A stretch of DNA of 64,000 bases from Hymenobacter canadensis (GCF_027359925.1 NZ_CP114767.1:3410001-3474000), one strand, 5' to 3'; positions 52,448 to 61,310 are shown, counted from the stretch's first letter. The notes: generated by a model from the sequence alone, not told the origin. A program made the numbers and translations.

Positions 52448-53233
52448 TTACTTGCTGTTCAACACCTTGGCTTGAAGCACGGCTTTGGCATCGAGGCGGT
52501 AGGGGTTGCGGGGGTCCTGGGCTACGGCTTGCAGAGTGGTGCGGGCCTGGGGCAGCTGGCCGGTGCGCCACTGCGCCATGCCCAGCTGATACTGCGCCTT
52601 GCCGGCCAGGGCCGAGCCCGGCTGCCGGCTGGCCCGCAGCAGATAGGGGCGGGCGGCGGCGGCCTCATCCTGGCGCAGCAGCGTGACGCCGGTGTAGTAG
52701 AGCAGCGTGTCGGGGCCGAGGCTGTTTTCGGAAATGCGGCGCAGCGAGTGCAGCGCGGCCGGATAGTGGCCGTCGCGGTACTGCTGCATGGCTTCGCGCA
52801 GAAACGGGTTGCCGATACGCTGGGCGGCGGCTTCCGTCAGGCCGGGTTCGGGCGTGTAGTAGCGGGTCCAGGCCTCATCGGAGCTGATGGCGTGGGGGCG
52901 CAGTAGCAGCCACAAACCCACGCCCAGCAGCAGCAGCAGCACCCCGCCCGCTATGCCCCAGCGGACCTGCTGGCGGCGACGGCGGCGCTGCACGCGCTGC
53001 AGCGCATGCTGGCGCTGGTCGAGGCGCTTATCGAGGCCGGTGAGGCGGTGGCGCAGGGTTTCGTGGCCGGCCACCCAGCGCAGGTCGGCCGTAAACCGCT
53101 CGTACTGTTCGTAGGCGGTGCTGAGCTGCTCGTCCTGTTCCAGGCGCAGCTCAAAGGCTTCCTGCTCGCTCTCCGACATCTGCCCATCGGCAAAGCGTTC
53201 CAGCTCATCGAGGTAGGGGCGCAGGTCAGGCAT
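52448..53233 (-). CDS. TPR-containing membrane protein, likely anti-sigma partner
   Basis: 261 residues. The cytoplasmic N-terminus (LDELERFADGQMSESEQEAF, ELRLEQDEQLSTAYEQYERF) has the helical look of anti-sigma regions; a basic stretch (QRRRRRQQ) precedes one transmembrane helix (VLLLLLGVGLWLLL, about residues 96-111). The outer part has tetratricopeptide-like helices (YRDGHYPAALHSLRRISENS, AQYQLGMAQWRTGQLPQART). It lies 122 bases downstream of a sigma factor gene on the same strand. Confidence 0.72.
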   Translation of the reverse strand: MPDLRPYLDELERFADGQMSESEQEAFELRLEQDEQLSTAYEQYERFTADLRWVAGHETLRHRLTGLDKRLDQRQHALQRVQRRRRRQQVRWGIAGGVLLLLLGVGLWLLLRPHAISSDEAWTRYYTPEPGLTEAAAQRIGNPFLREAMQQYRDGHYPAALHSLRRISENSLGPDTLLYYTGVTLLRQDEAAAARPYLLRASRQPGSALAGKAQYQLGMAQWRTGQLPQARTTLQAVAQDPRNPYRLDAKAVLQAKVLNSK

Positions 53234-53239
53234 ATCTTA

Positions 53240-53361
53240 GGGCTTAGGGAGTAGGGCTTGGGGAATAGGATTCGTGGCTCATTAACAGGAACTTAGGACT
53301 AGGGGCTTATTTGTATGTGCAGTCGTTAAACGACTTAAGCCCTACGCCCTATTTCCTAAGC
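53240..53361. repeat. Imperfect inverted repeat of TAGGGCTTAGG type
   Basis: The left arm at 53240-53270 (GGGCTTAGGGAGTAGGGCTT) pairs imperfectly with the right arm at 53334-53361 (CTTAAGCCCTACGCCCTATT). The right end includes the stop codon of the sigma-factor gene. Confidence 0.6.
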
Positions 53362-53856
53362 ACTATCCTTGAGGCTGAGCTCGTAGAGGCGGCGTAGGCA
53401 GCCGGCTTTCTGCAGGCGGGCCACGGTGGCGTTGGCGAAGCCCATCTTGCCGGCCACCTTCTCAAAATTGTAGCCCCGGAAGTAGAAGAACATGAGCACC
53501 TGCTGGCAGTCGGTGCCGAGCTGCCCGAACAAGCCCAGCAGCCGTTGGCGCCGGCCGGCTTCCGCCACGGGCAGCACCTCGGTGTCGGGGCGGGCCGTCT
53601 GCAGTTCCTGCACGGCCATGCCGTAGACGTGGGCCCTCAGGTCGGGCGGGAGCTTGGTGAGGCGGCCGTCGGCTACCTGGTCGTAGAACTCCACTAGCAC
53701 GGTGCGCAGCAGCTCGTGGGCGGCGGGCGGCTCCAACTGGTGCTGCCGCCGGGCCCAGCGCGCGAACAGGTCGCGGTTTTCCTGGTAGAAAGTTATCAGA
53801 AACGACTGGTTGCCAACGCGCAGATGGGTCAGGGTTTCGGCTAAAGGCTGATTCAC
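53356..53856 (-). CDS. RNA polymerase sigma factor, sigma-70 family
   Basis: 166 residues from GTG at 53856 (VNQPLAETLTHLRVGN). Region 2 is weakly seen as SFLITFYQENRDLFARWARR; region 4 as LFGQLGTDCQQVLMFFYFRG followed by YNFEKVAGKMGFANATVARL, a helix-turn-helix. The frame is open further upstream to 54129 but those 91 codons are Arg/Ala/Gly-rich and not sigma-like. A TCTTTG box lies just before the GTG. Probably regulated by the TPR membrane protein encoded downstream. Confidence 0.78.
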   Translation of the reverse strand: MNQPLAETLTHLRVGNQSFLITFYQENRDLFARWARRQHQLEPPAAHELLRTVLVEFYDQVADGRLTKLPPDLRAHVYGMAVQELQTARPDTEVLPVAEAGRRQRLLGLFGQLGTDCQQVLMFFYFRGYNFEKVAGKMGFANATVARLQKAGCLRRLYELSLKDSA

Positions 53857-54177
53857 GGGGCCAGAGCAACAAAGACAGAATACGGCCCCGGCCGGCAGCA
53901 GCCTGCCCGGGCGGAACAAGATAACGCAGAAAGTTGGCTTGCGGGCTATAAGAGGCCACCTCACCCGCACAAACCGCCGCCCACCAAGCCCCGCCCGAAG
54001 CCGCGTTGCGCCACCCGCGGCCGGCGTTTCGGCAGCGGCTTCTGCCGGCCGGGCCCAGCCGGAATTTTGTTGGCCGCTCAGGCCGCGCCCTATATCGAAC
54101 ATAAAATCAGCTGTGTATCTTCCCGGCAACTTCCTTTCCCTTCTTTATTTGCTTCCACCACTACTCCCGTTTCCTGC
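53857..54177. other. Divergent promoter region
   Basis: 321 bases between the sigma factor (minus) and the protease (plus). A TATCTTCC box at 54116-54123 may serve the protease. No other gene was seen. Confidence 0.45.
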
Positions 54178-57100
54178 ATGAAACACCTCTCCTCCTTGGG
54201 GCTGGCCGCGGCCCTGAGCCTAGCGCCGCTGCTGGCGCAGGCCCAGGCGCCGCAACCGGCCGGCCGCTACACGCTGCGCCTGGCCAGCGGCCCCGTAACG
54301 CCCGCCGCCAACTTCGCCGACTGGCTGCGGCAGCCCGCCACCACTGCTCCCGCCGATGCCTGGCAGGGCCAGGTGTTTCGGGTGCTGCAGTTTGAGCAGC
54401 TGCCCACCGAGGCGCAGAAAGCCACCCTGGCCGCGGCCGGCGTGCGCCTGCTCGACTACCTGCCCCGCAACGCCTGGACCGCCGCCCTGCCTGCCAGCCT
54501 GCCCCACCAGCGCCTGAGCGGCGTGGGCTTGCGCAGCGTGCAGCCCGTGGCGCCCACCTGGAAGCTGGCCGGCGACCTGGCCCGGAATACCATTCCGGCC
54601 CACATGCGGCGGCCCGGCGGGCTGGTAGAGGTGAACGTGCAGTACTACGCCACGCTCACACCCAACCAGGCCGCCCAGGCGTTGCGCCAGAGCGGATTTC
54701 AGGAGGCCGGCAAGCCGATGTTCGGGCAGCTGCTGCGGGTGCTATGCCGCGAGGCCGACATTGCCCGGGTGGCGGCGCTGCCCTGGGTGAGTGCCGTGGA
54801 GCCCGCCACGCCGCCCGCTGAGCCCGAGAACTTCCGGGGCCGCACCGACCACCGCGCCAACGCCATCAGCACCGACTACGGCGCCGGCCGCCACTACGAC
54901 GGGCGCGGCGTGACCGTGGGCCACGGCGACGACGGCCGCATTGGGCCGCACATCGACTACCAGGGCCGCTTCGACCAGAGCGCGGCCGGCGCCAGCGGCG
55001 GCAACCACGGCGACCATGTGGCCGGCATCATCATGGGCGCCGGCAACGCCGACCCACGGGTGCGCGGCAACGCCACGGGCGCTTTCAACCAGTACTTCTC
55101 CTACCCCGGCAACCTCACCAACACCCCCGCAGCCTACGCTGGCGCCCGCAAGATGCGCGTGACCAACTCCAGCTACGGCGACGGCAACAACACCGGCTAC
55201 ACCAGCTTCACGCGCACCGTGGACCAGCAGACGCGCCAGCGGCCCTACCTGCTGCACGTGTTTTCGTCGGGCAACTCCGGTACCTCTGACTTCGGCTACG
55301 GGGCCGGCGTGGGCTGGGGCACCATCACGGGCGGCCACAAGATGGGCAAGAACGTGATTACCGTGGGCAACGTGACGTACACCGACGCGCTGGCCGGCTC
55401 CAGCAGCCGCGGCCCGGCCAAAGACGGCCGCATCAAGCCCGACGTATGCGCCGTGGGCACCAGCGTTACGTCCACCGTCGACCCCAACACCTATGCCGTA
55501 TTTACGGGCACCAGCATGGCGGCGCCCGGCGTGGCCGGCGTCACGGCCCAGCTGGTGCAGGCCTACCGCAGCCTCAACAACCAGCAGGAAGCGCCCGGCG
55601 CCCTGCTGAAAGCGGCGCTGATGAACACCGCCGAAGACCTCGGCAACCCCGGCCCCGACTTCCGCTTCGGCTACGGCCGCGTGAATGCGCTGCGGGCCGT
55701 GCGGGTGCTGGAGCAGCGCACTTATCTGAAAGACTCTCTGACGACGGGCCAGGCCCGCACCCACACCATTGCAGTGCCGACCGGCAAGAAGGAGCTACGC
55801 GTGATGGTGTACTGGCACGACTATGAGGGTGCCATCAACTCCACCGAAAACCTCATCAACGACCTGAACATGCAGGTGGCGCTGCCCGGCGGCACCACCT
55901 ACCAGCCCTGGGTGCTCGACCACCGGCCCACCGTGGCCCAGCTCAACGCCAACGCCGTGCGCGGCCTCGACTCGCTGAACAACGTGGAGCAGGTGACCGT
56001 GGCCGAGCCCGCCGCCGGCACCTACACCGTGACCGTACGCGGCGCGGCCGTGCCCCAGGGCCCCCAGACCTACTACCTAGTGTATAGCTACCTCGAAGAC
56101 GGCGTGGAGCTGACCTACCCGCTGGGCGGGGAAGGCTTCGTGCCCGGCGAAAACGAAGTAATCCGCTGGGATGCTCCGGCCGGCCCCGCCACGTTCGCGC
56201 TGGACTACTCCACCGATAACGGCACCACCTGGCTCCCGATTTCCGCCACCGTCGCCGCCACCGCCCGCCACTTCGACTGGACGGTACCGGCTGGCGTGGC
56301 CTCGGGCCGCGTGAAAGTGCGCGTGACGCGCGGCGCGGCCAGCAGCCAGTCGGTAGTGCCGCTTACCGTGTCGGCGCTGCCCGGCAACCTGCGCCTGGGC
56401 TACGTATGCCAGAACGAGGTGAAGCTGCAGTGGGACACGCTGGCCACGGCCTCGGCTTACATTGTATATAAGCTGGGGGCTGAGTACATGGACTCCGTGA
56501 CGACCGTCACGCGCACCTCGGTGGTGCTGCCGGGCCTGGGCTACGGCGCCGAGCAGTGGTACGCGGTGCGCGCCATCCGGGCCTCCGACGGGCTGCGCAG
56601 CCGCCGCACCCGCGCCCTCAACCAGCCGGCGCGCATCTTCAACTGCCCCGGCCCGCCCCTCATTGCGTTTGAAGCCAGCCGCACGCTGGTCTGCCCCGGC
56701 GTGCCCGTCACGCTCACCGACCAGAGCCAGTCGTTCCCAACCAGCTGGACGTGGTCGGTGTCGCCCAGCGCGGGCGTCACGTTTGTGGGCGGCACAAGCG
56801 CCAGCTCGCAGAATCCGCAGCTGCAGTTTGCCACGCCCGGCACCTACAGCGTCACGCTGCTGGCCAGCAACAGCTACGGCCCCACCACCGCCACCCGGCC
56901 GGCTCTCATCACCGTGACTACCGGCGACCCGCTGCCCGTGGTGCAGAATTTCCGCACCAGCACTTTCCCGCCCGCCGGCTGGCAGGTGGTCAACCCCAGC
57001 GCTACCTCCAACTTCCGCTGGCAGCTGAGCGGCTCCATCATCCCGGGCCCCGACTCAGTGGCGCGCCCCGTGCCCATGGCCAACGACTACGCCAACGCGG

Positions 57101-57777
57101 CCCGCGGCACCGAAGACTACCTGATTACGCCCCCGCTGAACCTGAGCACGGTGCCCGCCACCGCCAACACCGTCCGCCTGACGTTCTGGGTGGCGTATGC
57201 GGCCTACAGCGCGGCGTATTTTGATGGTATCCGGGTGGATATGAGCACCGACTGCGGCGCTACGTTCCAGCCCACGGGCTACCTGAAGCGCGGCACAGCC
57301 CTGGCCACGGTGCCCGGCTTCGACACCAATGAGTGGGAGCCTTCCCGGCCCGCCGACTGGCGCCAGGAAACCGTAGACCTGCCCGGCCTGCTGACGGCCG
57401 GCGGCACGCGCCCGGCCAACGTGTTGGTGCGCTTCGCCAACCTCAACGACTACGGCAACAACCTCTACCTGAGCAATGTGCGCCTGCGCGCCCTGCAGGT
57501 ACTGGGCACGGCCGGCCGCCAGGCCAACCTGGGTTTGCTGAGCGCCTATCCGGTGCCTTTCTCGCAGGAGCTGACCGTGCAACTGGCCCCCACCAAAGCC
57601 GGAGCCGCCACGCTCCAGCTGCTCGACGCCCTGGGCCGCACCGTGCGCGAGGAAGCGGTGCTGCTGCGCGCTGGCGCCCAGCAGCACACGCTGGCCACCG
57701 GCAGCCTGCCAGCCGGCGTGTACACGCTGCGCCTGCGCACCAGCGCCGGCACCCAGCAGCTGAAAGTGGTGAAGTAA
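54178..57777 (+). CDS. Subtilisin-like (S8) serine protease with T9SS sorting domain
   Basis: 1199 residues with a signal peptide ending APLLAQAQA. The S8 catalytic residues are Asp in GDDGRIGPHIDYQGRF (251/252), His277 in GGNHGDHVAGIIMG and Ser446 in FTGTSMAAPGVAG. After the catalytic domain come beta-sandwich regions, a PKD-like domain (SQSFPTSWTWSVSPSAGVTF), a jelly-roll region (VVQNFRTSTFPPAGWQVVNP) and a type A T9SS sorting domain (LSAYPVPFSQELTVQLAPTK, GVYTLRLRTSAGTQQLKVVK). Exported and probably surface-bound. The ATG at 54178 is the one that begins a signal peptide. Divergent from a sigma factor gene. Confidence 0.9.
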   Translation: MKHLSSLGLAAALSLAPLLAQAQAPQPAGRYTLRLASGPVTPAANFADWLRQPATTAPADAWQGQVFRVLQFEQLPTEAQKATLAAAGVRLLDYLPRNAWTAALPASLPHQRLSGVGLRSVQPVAPTWKLAGDLARNTIPAHMRRPGGLVEVNVQYYATLTPNQAAQALRQSGFQEAGKPMFGQLLRVLCREADIARVAALPWVSAVEPATPPAEPENFRGRTDHRANAISTDYGAGRHYDGRGVTVGHGDDGRIGPHIDYQGRFDQSAAGASGGNHGDHVAGIIMGAGNADPRVRGNATGAFNQYFSYPGNLTNTPAAYAGARKMRVTNSSYGDGNNTGYTSFTRTVDQQTRQRPYLLHVFSSGNSGTSDFGYGAGVGWGTITGGHKMGKNVITVGNVTYTDALAGSSSRGPAKDGRIKPDVCAVGTSVTSTVDPNTYAVFTGTSMAAPGVAGVTAQLVQAYRSLNNQQEAPGALLKAALMNTAEDLGNPGPDFRFGYGRVNALRAVRVLEQRTYLKDSLTTGQARTHTIAVPTGKKELRVMVYWHDYEGAINSTENLINDLNMQVALPGGTTYQPWVLDHRPTVAQLNANAVRGLDSLNNVEQVTVAEPAAGTYTVTVRGAAVPQGPQTYYLVYSYLEDGVELTYPLGGEGFVPGENEVIRWDAPAGPATFALDYSTDNGTTWLPISATVAATARHFDWTVPAGVASGRVKVRVTRGAASSQSVVPLTVSALPGNLRLGYVCQNEVKLQWDTLATASAYIVYKLGAEYMDSVTTVTRTSVVLPGLGYGAEQWYAVRAIRASDGLRSRRTRALNQPARIFNCPGPPLIAFEASRTLVCPGVPVTLTDQSQSFPTSWTWSVSPSAGVTFVGGTSASSQNPQLQFATPGTYSVTLLASNSYGPTTATRPALITVTTGDPLPVVQNFRTSTFPPAGWQVVNPSATSNFRWQLSGSIIPGPDSVARPVPMANDYANAARGTEDYLITPPLNLSTVPATANTVRLTFWVAYAAYSAAYFDGIRVDMSTDCGATFQPTGYLKRGTALATVPGFDTNEWEPSRPADWRQETVDLPGLLTAGGTRPANVLVRFANLNDYGNNLYLSNVRLRALQVLGTAGRQANLGLLSAYPVPFSQELTVQLAPTKAGAATLQLLDALGRTVREEAVLLRAGAQQHTLATGSLPAGVYTLRLRTSAGTQQLKVVK

Positions 57778-57796
57778 GCGACGTTGCCACCGCTTG

Positions 57797-57930
57797 CCGG
57801 TCCGACGGCTTTTTCAGCCGTCCGACCGGTCGCCGCAGGCTGATGTTGGTACGCCATGGTTCGGGCGGCTTCGTTTGAACGACGCGGCCAGCAACCGGTC
57901 GGACGGCTACCGCCGTCGGACTGGGGCAGT
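57797..57930. repeat. Pair of CCGGTC-type hairpins
   Basis: CCGGTCCGACGGCT (57797-57810) pairs with 57816-57829 with one mismatch. A second similar hairpin lies near 57895-57930 in the opposite sense, so the two can also pair with each other. Confidence 0.65.
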
Positions 57931-57964
57931 AAGTAAAGTAATCCGCGCGTTGGCGCGTCTGCCG

Positions 57965-57994
57965 GAAAGCGCCTCCCGTCTGGGGGGCGCTTTC
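57965..57994 (+). terminator. Terminator hairpin
   Basis: GAAAGCGCCTCCC (57965-57977) pairs with 57982-57994 (one G-T pair), 4-nt loop, then TTTG. Between the protease and histidine kinase genes. Confidence 0.78.
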
Positions 57995-58051
57995 TTTGTT
58001 GGAGAATAGTCGGGAACTTGCCTGCCTGCTTCGCTTTTCCCCTGTACTGCC

Positions 58052-59437
58052 ATGGCTGCCGACCTGACCTCTGCCGATTTCTCCGTGGTGCCGACGCTGG
58101 AGGGCCTGCCCGCTTCTGTGCTGGACTGGCTGCTCGCCCACGGCGAGCGGCGCGAGTTTGCCCCCAACGAAACCGTGGTGGAGCCCGGCATGCCCGCCGA
58201 GCTGATGCTGGTGCTGCTGCAGGGCAGCCTGCAGTTTTACGTGGCCCGCAATGGCCAGCCCGAGCCCGCCTTCCGCCTCGATACCGGCCAGATCAGCGGG
58301 GTGCTGCCCTACTCGCGCATGCAGACCATCAAGGCCCGGGGCGTGGCCGTGGGGCAGGTGGTGGTTTATACCCTGCACCGCGACCTGTTTCCGGAGCTGG
58401 AACAGGTGAGCCCCGAGCTGGTGCAGCGGCTGGTGGCTTTGATGAGCGACCGGGCCCGCCTGGAAGCCCGCGGCCAGGAGCGCGACGACAAGCTGCGGGC
58501 CCTGGGCAAGCTCTCGGCGGGTTTGGCGCACGAGCTCAACAACCCCGCCGCCGCCATCGTGCGGGCCGCCGAAGCCCTCAACCAGCACCTGCGCGCCTCG
58601 CCCACGCTAATGCGCGACCTGCTGCAGCACTGCCCCGACCCCGCCGCCCTCGACCGCCTCACCGCCCTGGCCCTGGCCCCGGCTGCCGACGGACCGCCCC
58701 TCTCCGGCCTGGCCCGCGCCGACCGCGAAGACGAGCTGCTGAGCTGGCTGGAAGATGAACAGGTGCCCGACCCGTATGCGTTGGTGGAGGGCCTGCTGAA
58801 CGCGGGCCTTACCGCAACGCAGCTGACCGATGCGGTATCCGGCCTGCCGACGGCCGCCCGCCCGGCCGCGCTGGCTTGGCTGGAAGCCAAGCTGGCCTCG
58901 CTGCGCCTCGTGCACGATGTGCAGGAAGCCGGCGGCCGCATCAGCACGCTGGTGCACAACGTGAAAACCTACTCCCACATGGACCGCGCCGCCGATTTCG
59001 CGCCGCTGGACGTGCACGCCGGCCTCAACAGCACCGTGAACATGCTGGGCTTCGCGTTGCGCGAAAAAAACATCCGGCTGGTGCGCGACTACGCCCCCGG
59101 CCTGCCGCCGGTGCGCGGGCAGGTCAGCAGCCTCAACCAGGTCTGGACCAACCTGCTCGACAACGCCATTTGCGCTTTGCCACCAGGCGGCGAAATCGCG
59201 CTCCGCACGCTACTGGAAGGCGACTTCGTACGGGTGTTCGTCATCGACAACGGGCCCGGCATTCCGGCCGAGATTCTGCCGCGGGTACTGGAGCCGTTCT
59301 TTACCACCAAGCCGGCCGGCGAGGGCTCGGGCCTGGGCCTCGATATTGCGCTGCGCACCGTAGAAAGCCATGGCGGCAAGCTGGAAGTGCGCTCCGAGCC
59401 CGGCCACACCGAGTTCTGCGTATGGCTGCCGGCGTAG
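58052..59437 (+). CDS. Soluble histidine kinase with a CRP-like N-terminal domain
   Basis: 461 residues, no membrane segment. The N-terminus (about 15-130) has the layout of a cyclic-nucleotide-binding/CRP-like domain (FAPNETVVEPGMPAELMLVL, LQGSLQFYVAR). The phospho-accepting His160 is in LGKLSAGLAHELNNPAAAI. The HATPase part has NQVWTNLLDNAICAL (N box), DNGPGIP (G1) and GSGLGLDIA (G2). It should sense a cytoplasmic ligand and phosphorylate the receiver-fused flavoprotein encoded 217 bases downstream. Confidence 0.9.
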   Translation: MAADLTSADFSVVPTLEGLPASVLDWLLAHGERREFAPNETVVEPGMPAELMLVLLQGSLQFYVARNGQPEPAFRLDTGQISGVLPYSRMQTIKARGVAVGQVVVYTLHRDLFPELEQVSPELVQRLVALMSDRARLEARGQERDDKLRALGKLSAGLAHELNNPAAAIVRAAEALNQHLRASPTLMRDLLQHCPDPAALDRLTALALAPAADGPPLSGLARADREDELLSWLEDEQVPDPYALVEGLLNAGLTATQLTDAVSGLPTAARPAALAWLEAKLASLRLVHDVQEAGGRISTLVHNVKTYSHMDRAADFAPLDVHAGLNSTVNMLGFALREKNIRLVRDYAPGLPPVRGQVSSLNQVWTNLLDNAICALPPGGEIALRTLLEGDFVRVFVIDNGPGIPAEILPRVLEPFFTTKPAGEGSGLGLDIALRTVESHGGKLEVRSEPGHTEFCVWLPA

Positions 59438-59464
59438 ACAGGTTGGGGAGTAATGGGTTGGTAC

Positions 59465-59619
59465 TGTCATCCTGAGCTTGCGAAGGACCTTGACACACCA
59501 GAATGATCTAATAATAGACACAACTCAGCGAAGCTCTGCGCCGACCCTGTAAACCTCCGCGAGAAACAGCTTTACGTCGACTCATACGTGAGAAGATCCT
59601 TCGCAAGCTCAGGATGACA
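59465..59619. repeat. Dispersed palindromic element, family A, copy 4 (long)
   Basis: Ends TGTCATCCTGAGCTTGCGAA and TTCGCAAGCTCAGGATGACA as in the other three copies, but the centre is about 55 nt longer and unrelated. Between the kinase and flavoprotein genes. Confidence 0.87.
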
Positions 59620-59654
59620 GATCATCCACCCTACTACTCTTACCCCTCCACCAT

Positions 59655-61310
59655 ATGGACAAGAAACCGATTATCCTGACCGTGGACGATGATGCGCAGG
59701 TGCTCAATGCCATCGACCGGGATTTGCGCGCCGAGTTCCGGCAGCACTACCGCATTCTGCGGGCGGCCTCGGGCGAGGAGGCGCTGGAAACCTTGCGGGA
59801 ACTGCTGGGTCGCGAAGAAGAAGTGGCTTTGATTCTGGCCGACCAGCGCATGCCCGGCCTGGAAGGCGTGGAGCTGCTGGCTGAGGCCCGCAGCCTGTTT
59901 CCAGACGCCAAGCGGGTGCTGCTTACGGCATACGCCGACACCGAAGCCGCCATCCGGGCCATCAACAACGCCCGCCTCGACCACTACCTGATGAAGCCCT
60001 GGGACCCGCCCCAGCAGCTGCTCTACCCCACCCTGCACGATCTGCTGGGAGCCTGGCGAGCCACGCACCGGCCGCGCTACAAGGGCGTGCGGCTGGTGGG
60101 CTTCCAATGGTCGCCGCTCTCGCACGACCTCAAGGACTTTCTGGCCGGCTACATGGTAGCGTATCAGTGGCTGGATTTCGAAACCAACCCCGACGCCCAG
60201 GCCCTGCTTTCGGCCAAAAACCTGGCCGCCGTTGACCTGCCAGTGGTGGTGCTGGAAGATGGCACCGCCATGGCCAAGCCCACCGCCACCGAGGTAGCCA
60301 CCCGCATCGGCCTCACCACGCAGGCCACCCAGGAGCTGTACGATGTGGTGGTCATCGGGGCCGGGCCGTCGGGGCTGGCGGCGGCAGTGTATGGGGCTTC
60401 CGAGGGCCTGAAAACGCTCATCATCGAGCGCCAAACCCCTGGCGGACAAGCCGGAACCTCATCCCGCATTGAAAACTACCTGGGCTTCCCGACGGGGCTG
60501 AGCGGGGCCGAGCTGGCCCACCGGGCCTGGGCGCAGGCCGTACGCCTAGGGGCCGAGTTTCTGGCTCCGCGTGAGGTGACCGAGCTGTGCGTGCAGGATG
60601 GCTACAAAGTCCTCACCCTCAGCGACGGCAGCACCGTACGCACCCGCGCCGTGGTGCTCACCACCGGCGTCAGCTACCGCACCCTCGACGTGCCCGGCAT
60701 GCACCACCTGAGCGGGGCCGGCGTGTACTACGGCGCCGCCCGCACCGAGGCGCGCTCCTGCGACGAGCAAGACGTGTACATCGTGGGCGGCGGCAACTCG
60801 GCGGGGCAGGCGGCCATGTACCTGGCCACCTATGCGCGGCGCGTGGGCATCGTCATCCGGGGCGAAAACCTGGCGGCGTCCATGTCGGCGTACCTGATTG
60901 AGCAGATTGCCCACACGCCCAACATCGAGATTTTGCCCTTCACGGAAGTTGCCGAAGTGTGCGGGCAGGACCACCTGGAGGCCGTGGTGCTGAAAAGCCG
61001 CGGCGAGTTGCGCCAAGTACCGGCCCGGGCGCTGTTCGTGTTCATCGGAGCCAAGCCCAGCACCGAGTGGGTGTGCCAGACGGTGCTCTGCGACGCCAAA
61101 GGCTTCCTGTTGACGGGCCGCGACCTGGTGACGGACCCGCGCTACGCCACCGCCTGGAAGCACACCCGGGAGCCCTACCTGCTCGAAACCTGCGTGCCCG
61201 GCGTATTCGCGGCCGGCGACAGCCGGGCCGGGGCCATGGCCCGCGTGGCCTCGGCAGTGGGCGAAGGCAGTATGGCCATCAAGTTTGTGCACCAATACCT
61301 CGACGAATAG
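59655..61310 (+). CDS. Receiver - thioredoxin-like - thioredoxin-reductase-like fusion flavoprotein
   Basis: 551 residues in three parts. Residues 1-125 are a response-regulator receiver: acidic pocket Asp11-13, phospho-acceptor Asp63 (LADQRMPGLEG), Thr91 and Lys114 (LMKPW). Residues about 143-222 have a thioredoxin/glutaredoxin shape (GVRLVGFQWSPLSHDLKDFL, DLPVVVLEDGT) with no cysteine pair. Residues 228-551 are a thioredoxin-reductase-like flavoprotein: VVVIGAGPSGLAAAVYGASE, GGQAGTSSRIENYLGFP, YIVGGGNSAGQAAMYL and VFAAGDSRAGAMARVASAVG. The usual CxxC is replaced by GAAR, with one Cys further on. It is probably the output partner of the upstream kinase. Confidence 0.92.
   Translation: MDKKPIILTVDDDAQVLNAIDRDLRAEFRQHYRILRAASGEEALETLRELLGREEEVALILADQRMPGLEGVELLAEARSLFPDAKRVLLTAYADTEAAIRAINNARLDHYLMKPWDPPQQLLYPTLHDLLGAWRATHRPRYKGVRLVGFQWSPLSHDLKDFLAGYMVAYQWLDFETNPDAQALLSAKNLAAVDLPVVVLEDGTAMAKPTATEVATRIGLTTQATQELYDVVVIGAGPSGLAAAVYGASEGLKTLIIERQTPGGQAGTSSRIENYLGFPTGLSGAELAHRAWAQAVRLGAEFLAPREVTELCVQDGYKVLTLSDGSTVRTRAVVLTTGVSYRTLDVPGMHHLSGAGVYYGAARTEARSCDEQDVYIVGGGNSAGQAAMYLATYARRVGIVIRGENLAASMSAYLIEQIAHTPNIEILPFTEVAEVCGQDHLEAVVLKSRGELRQVPARALFVFIGAKPSTEWVCQTVLCDAKGFLLTGRDLVTDPRYATAWKHTREPYLLETCVPGVFAAGDSRAGAMARVASAVGEGSMAIKFVHQYLDE

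Noticed and set aside
53857..54129. N-terminal extension of the sigma factor upstream of 53856
   Set aside because: The extension is Arg/Ala/Gly-rich without sigma features and runs into the divergent promoter region.
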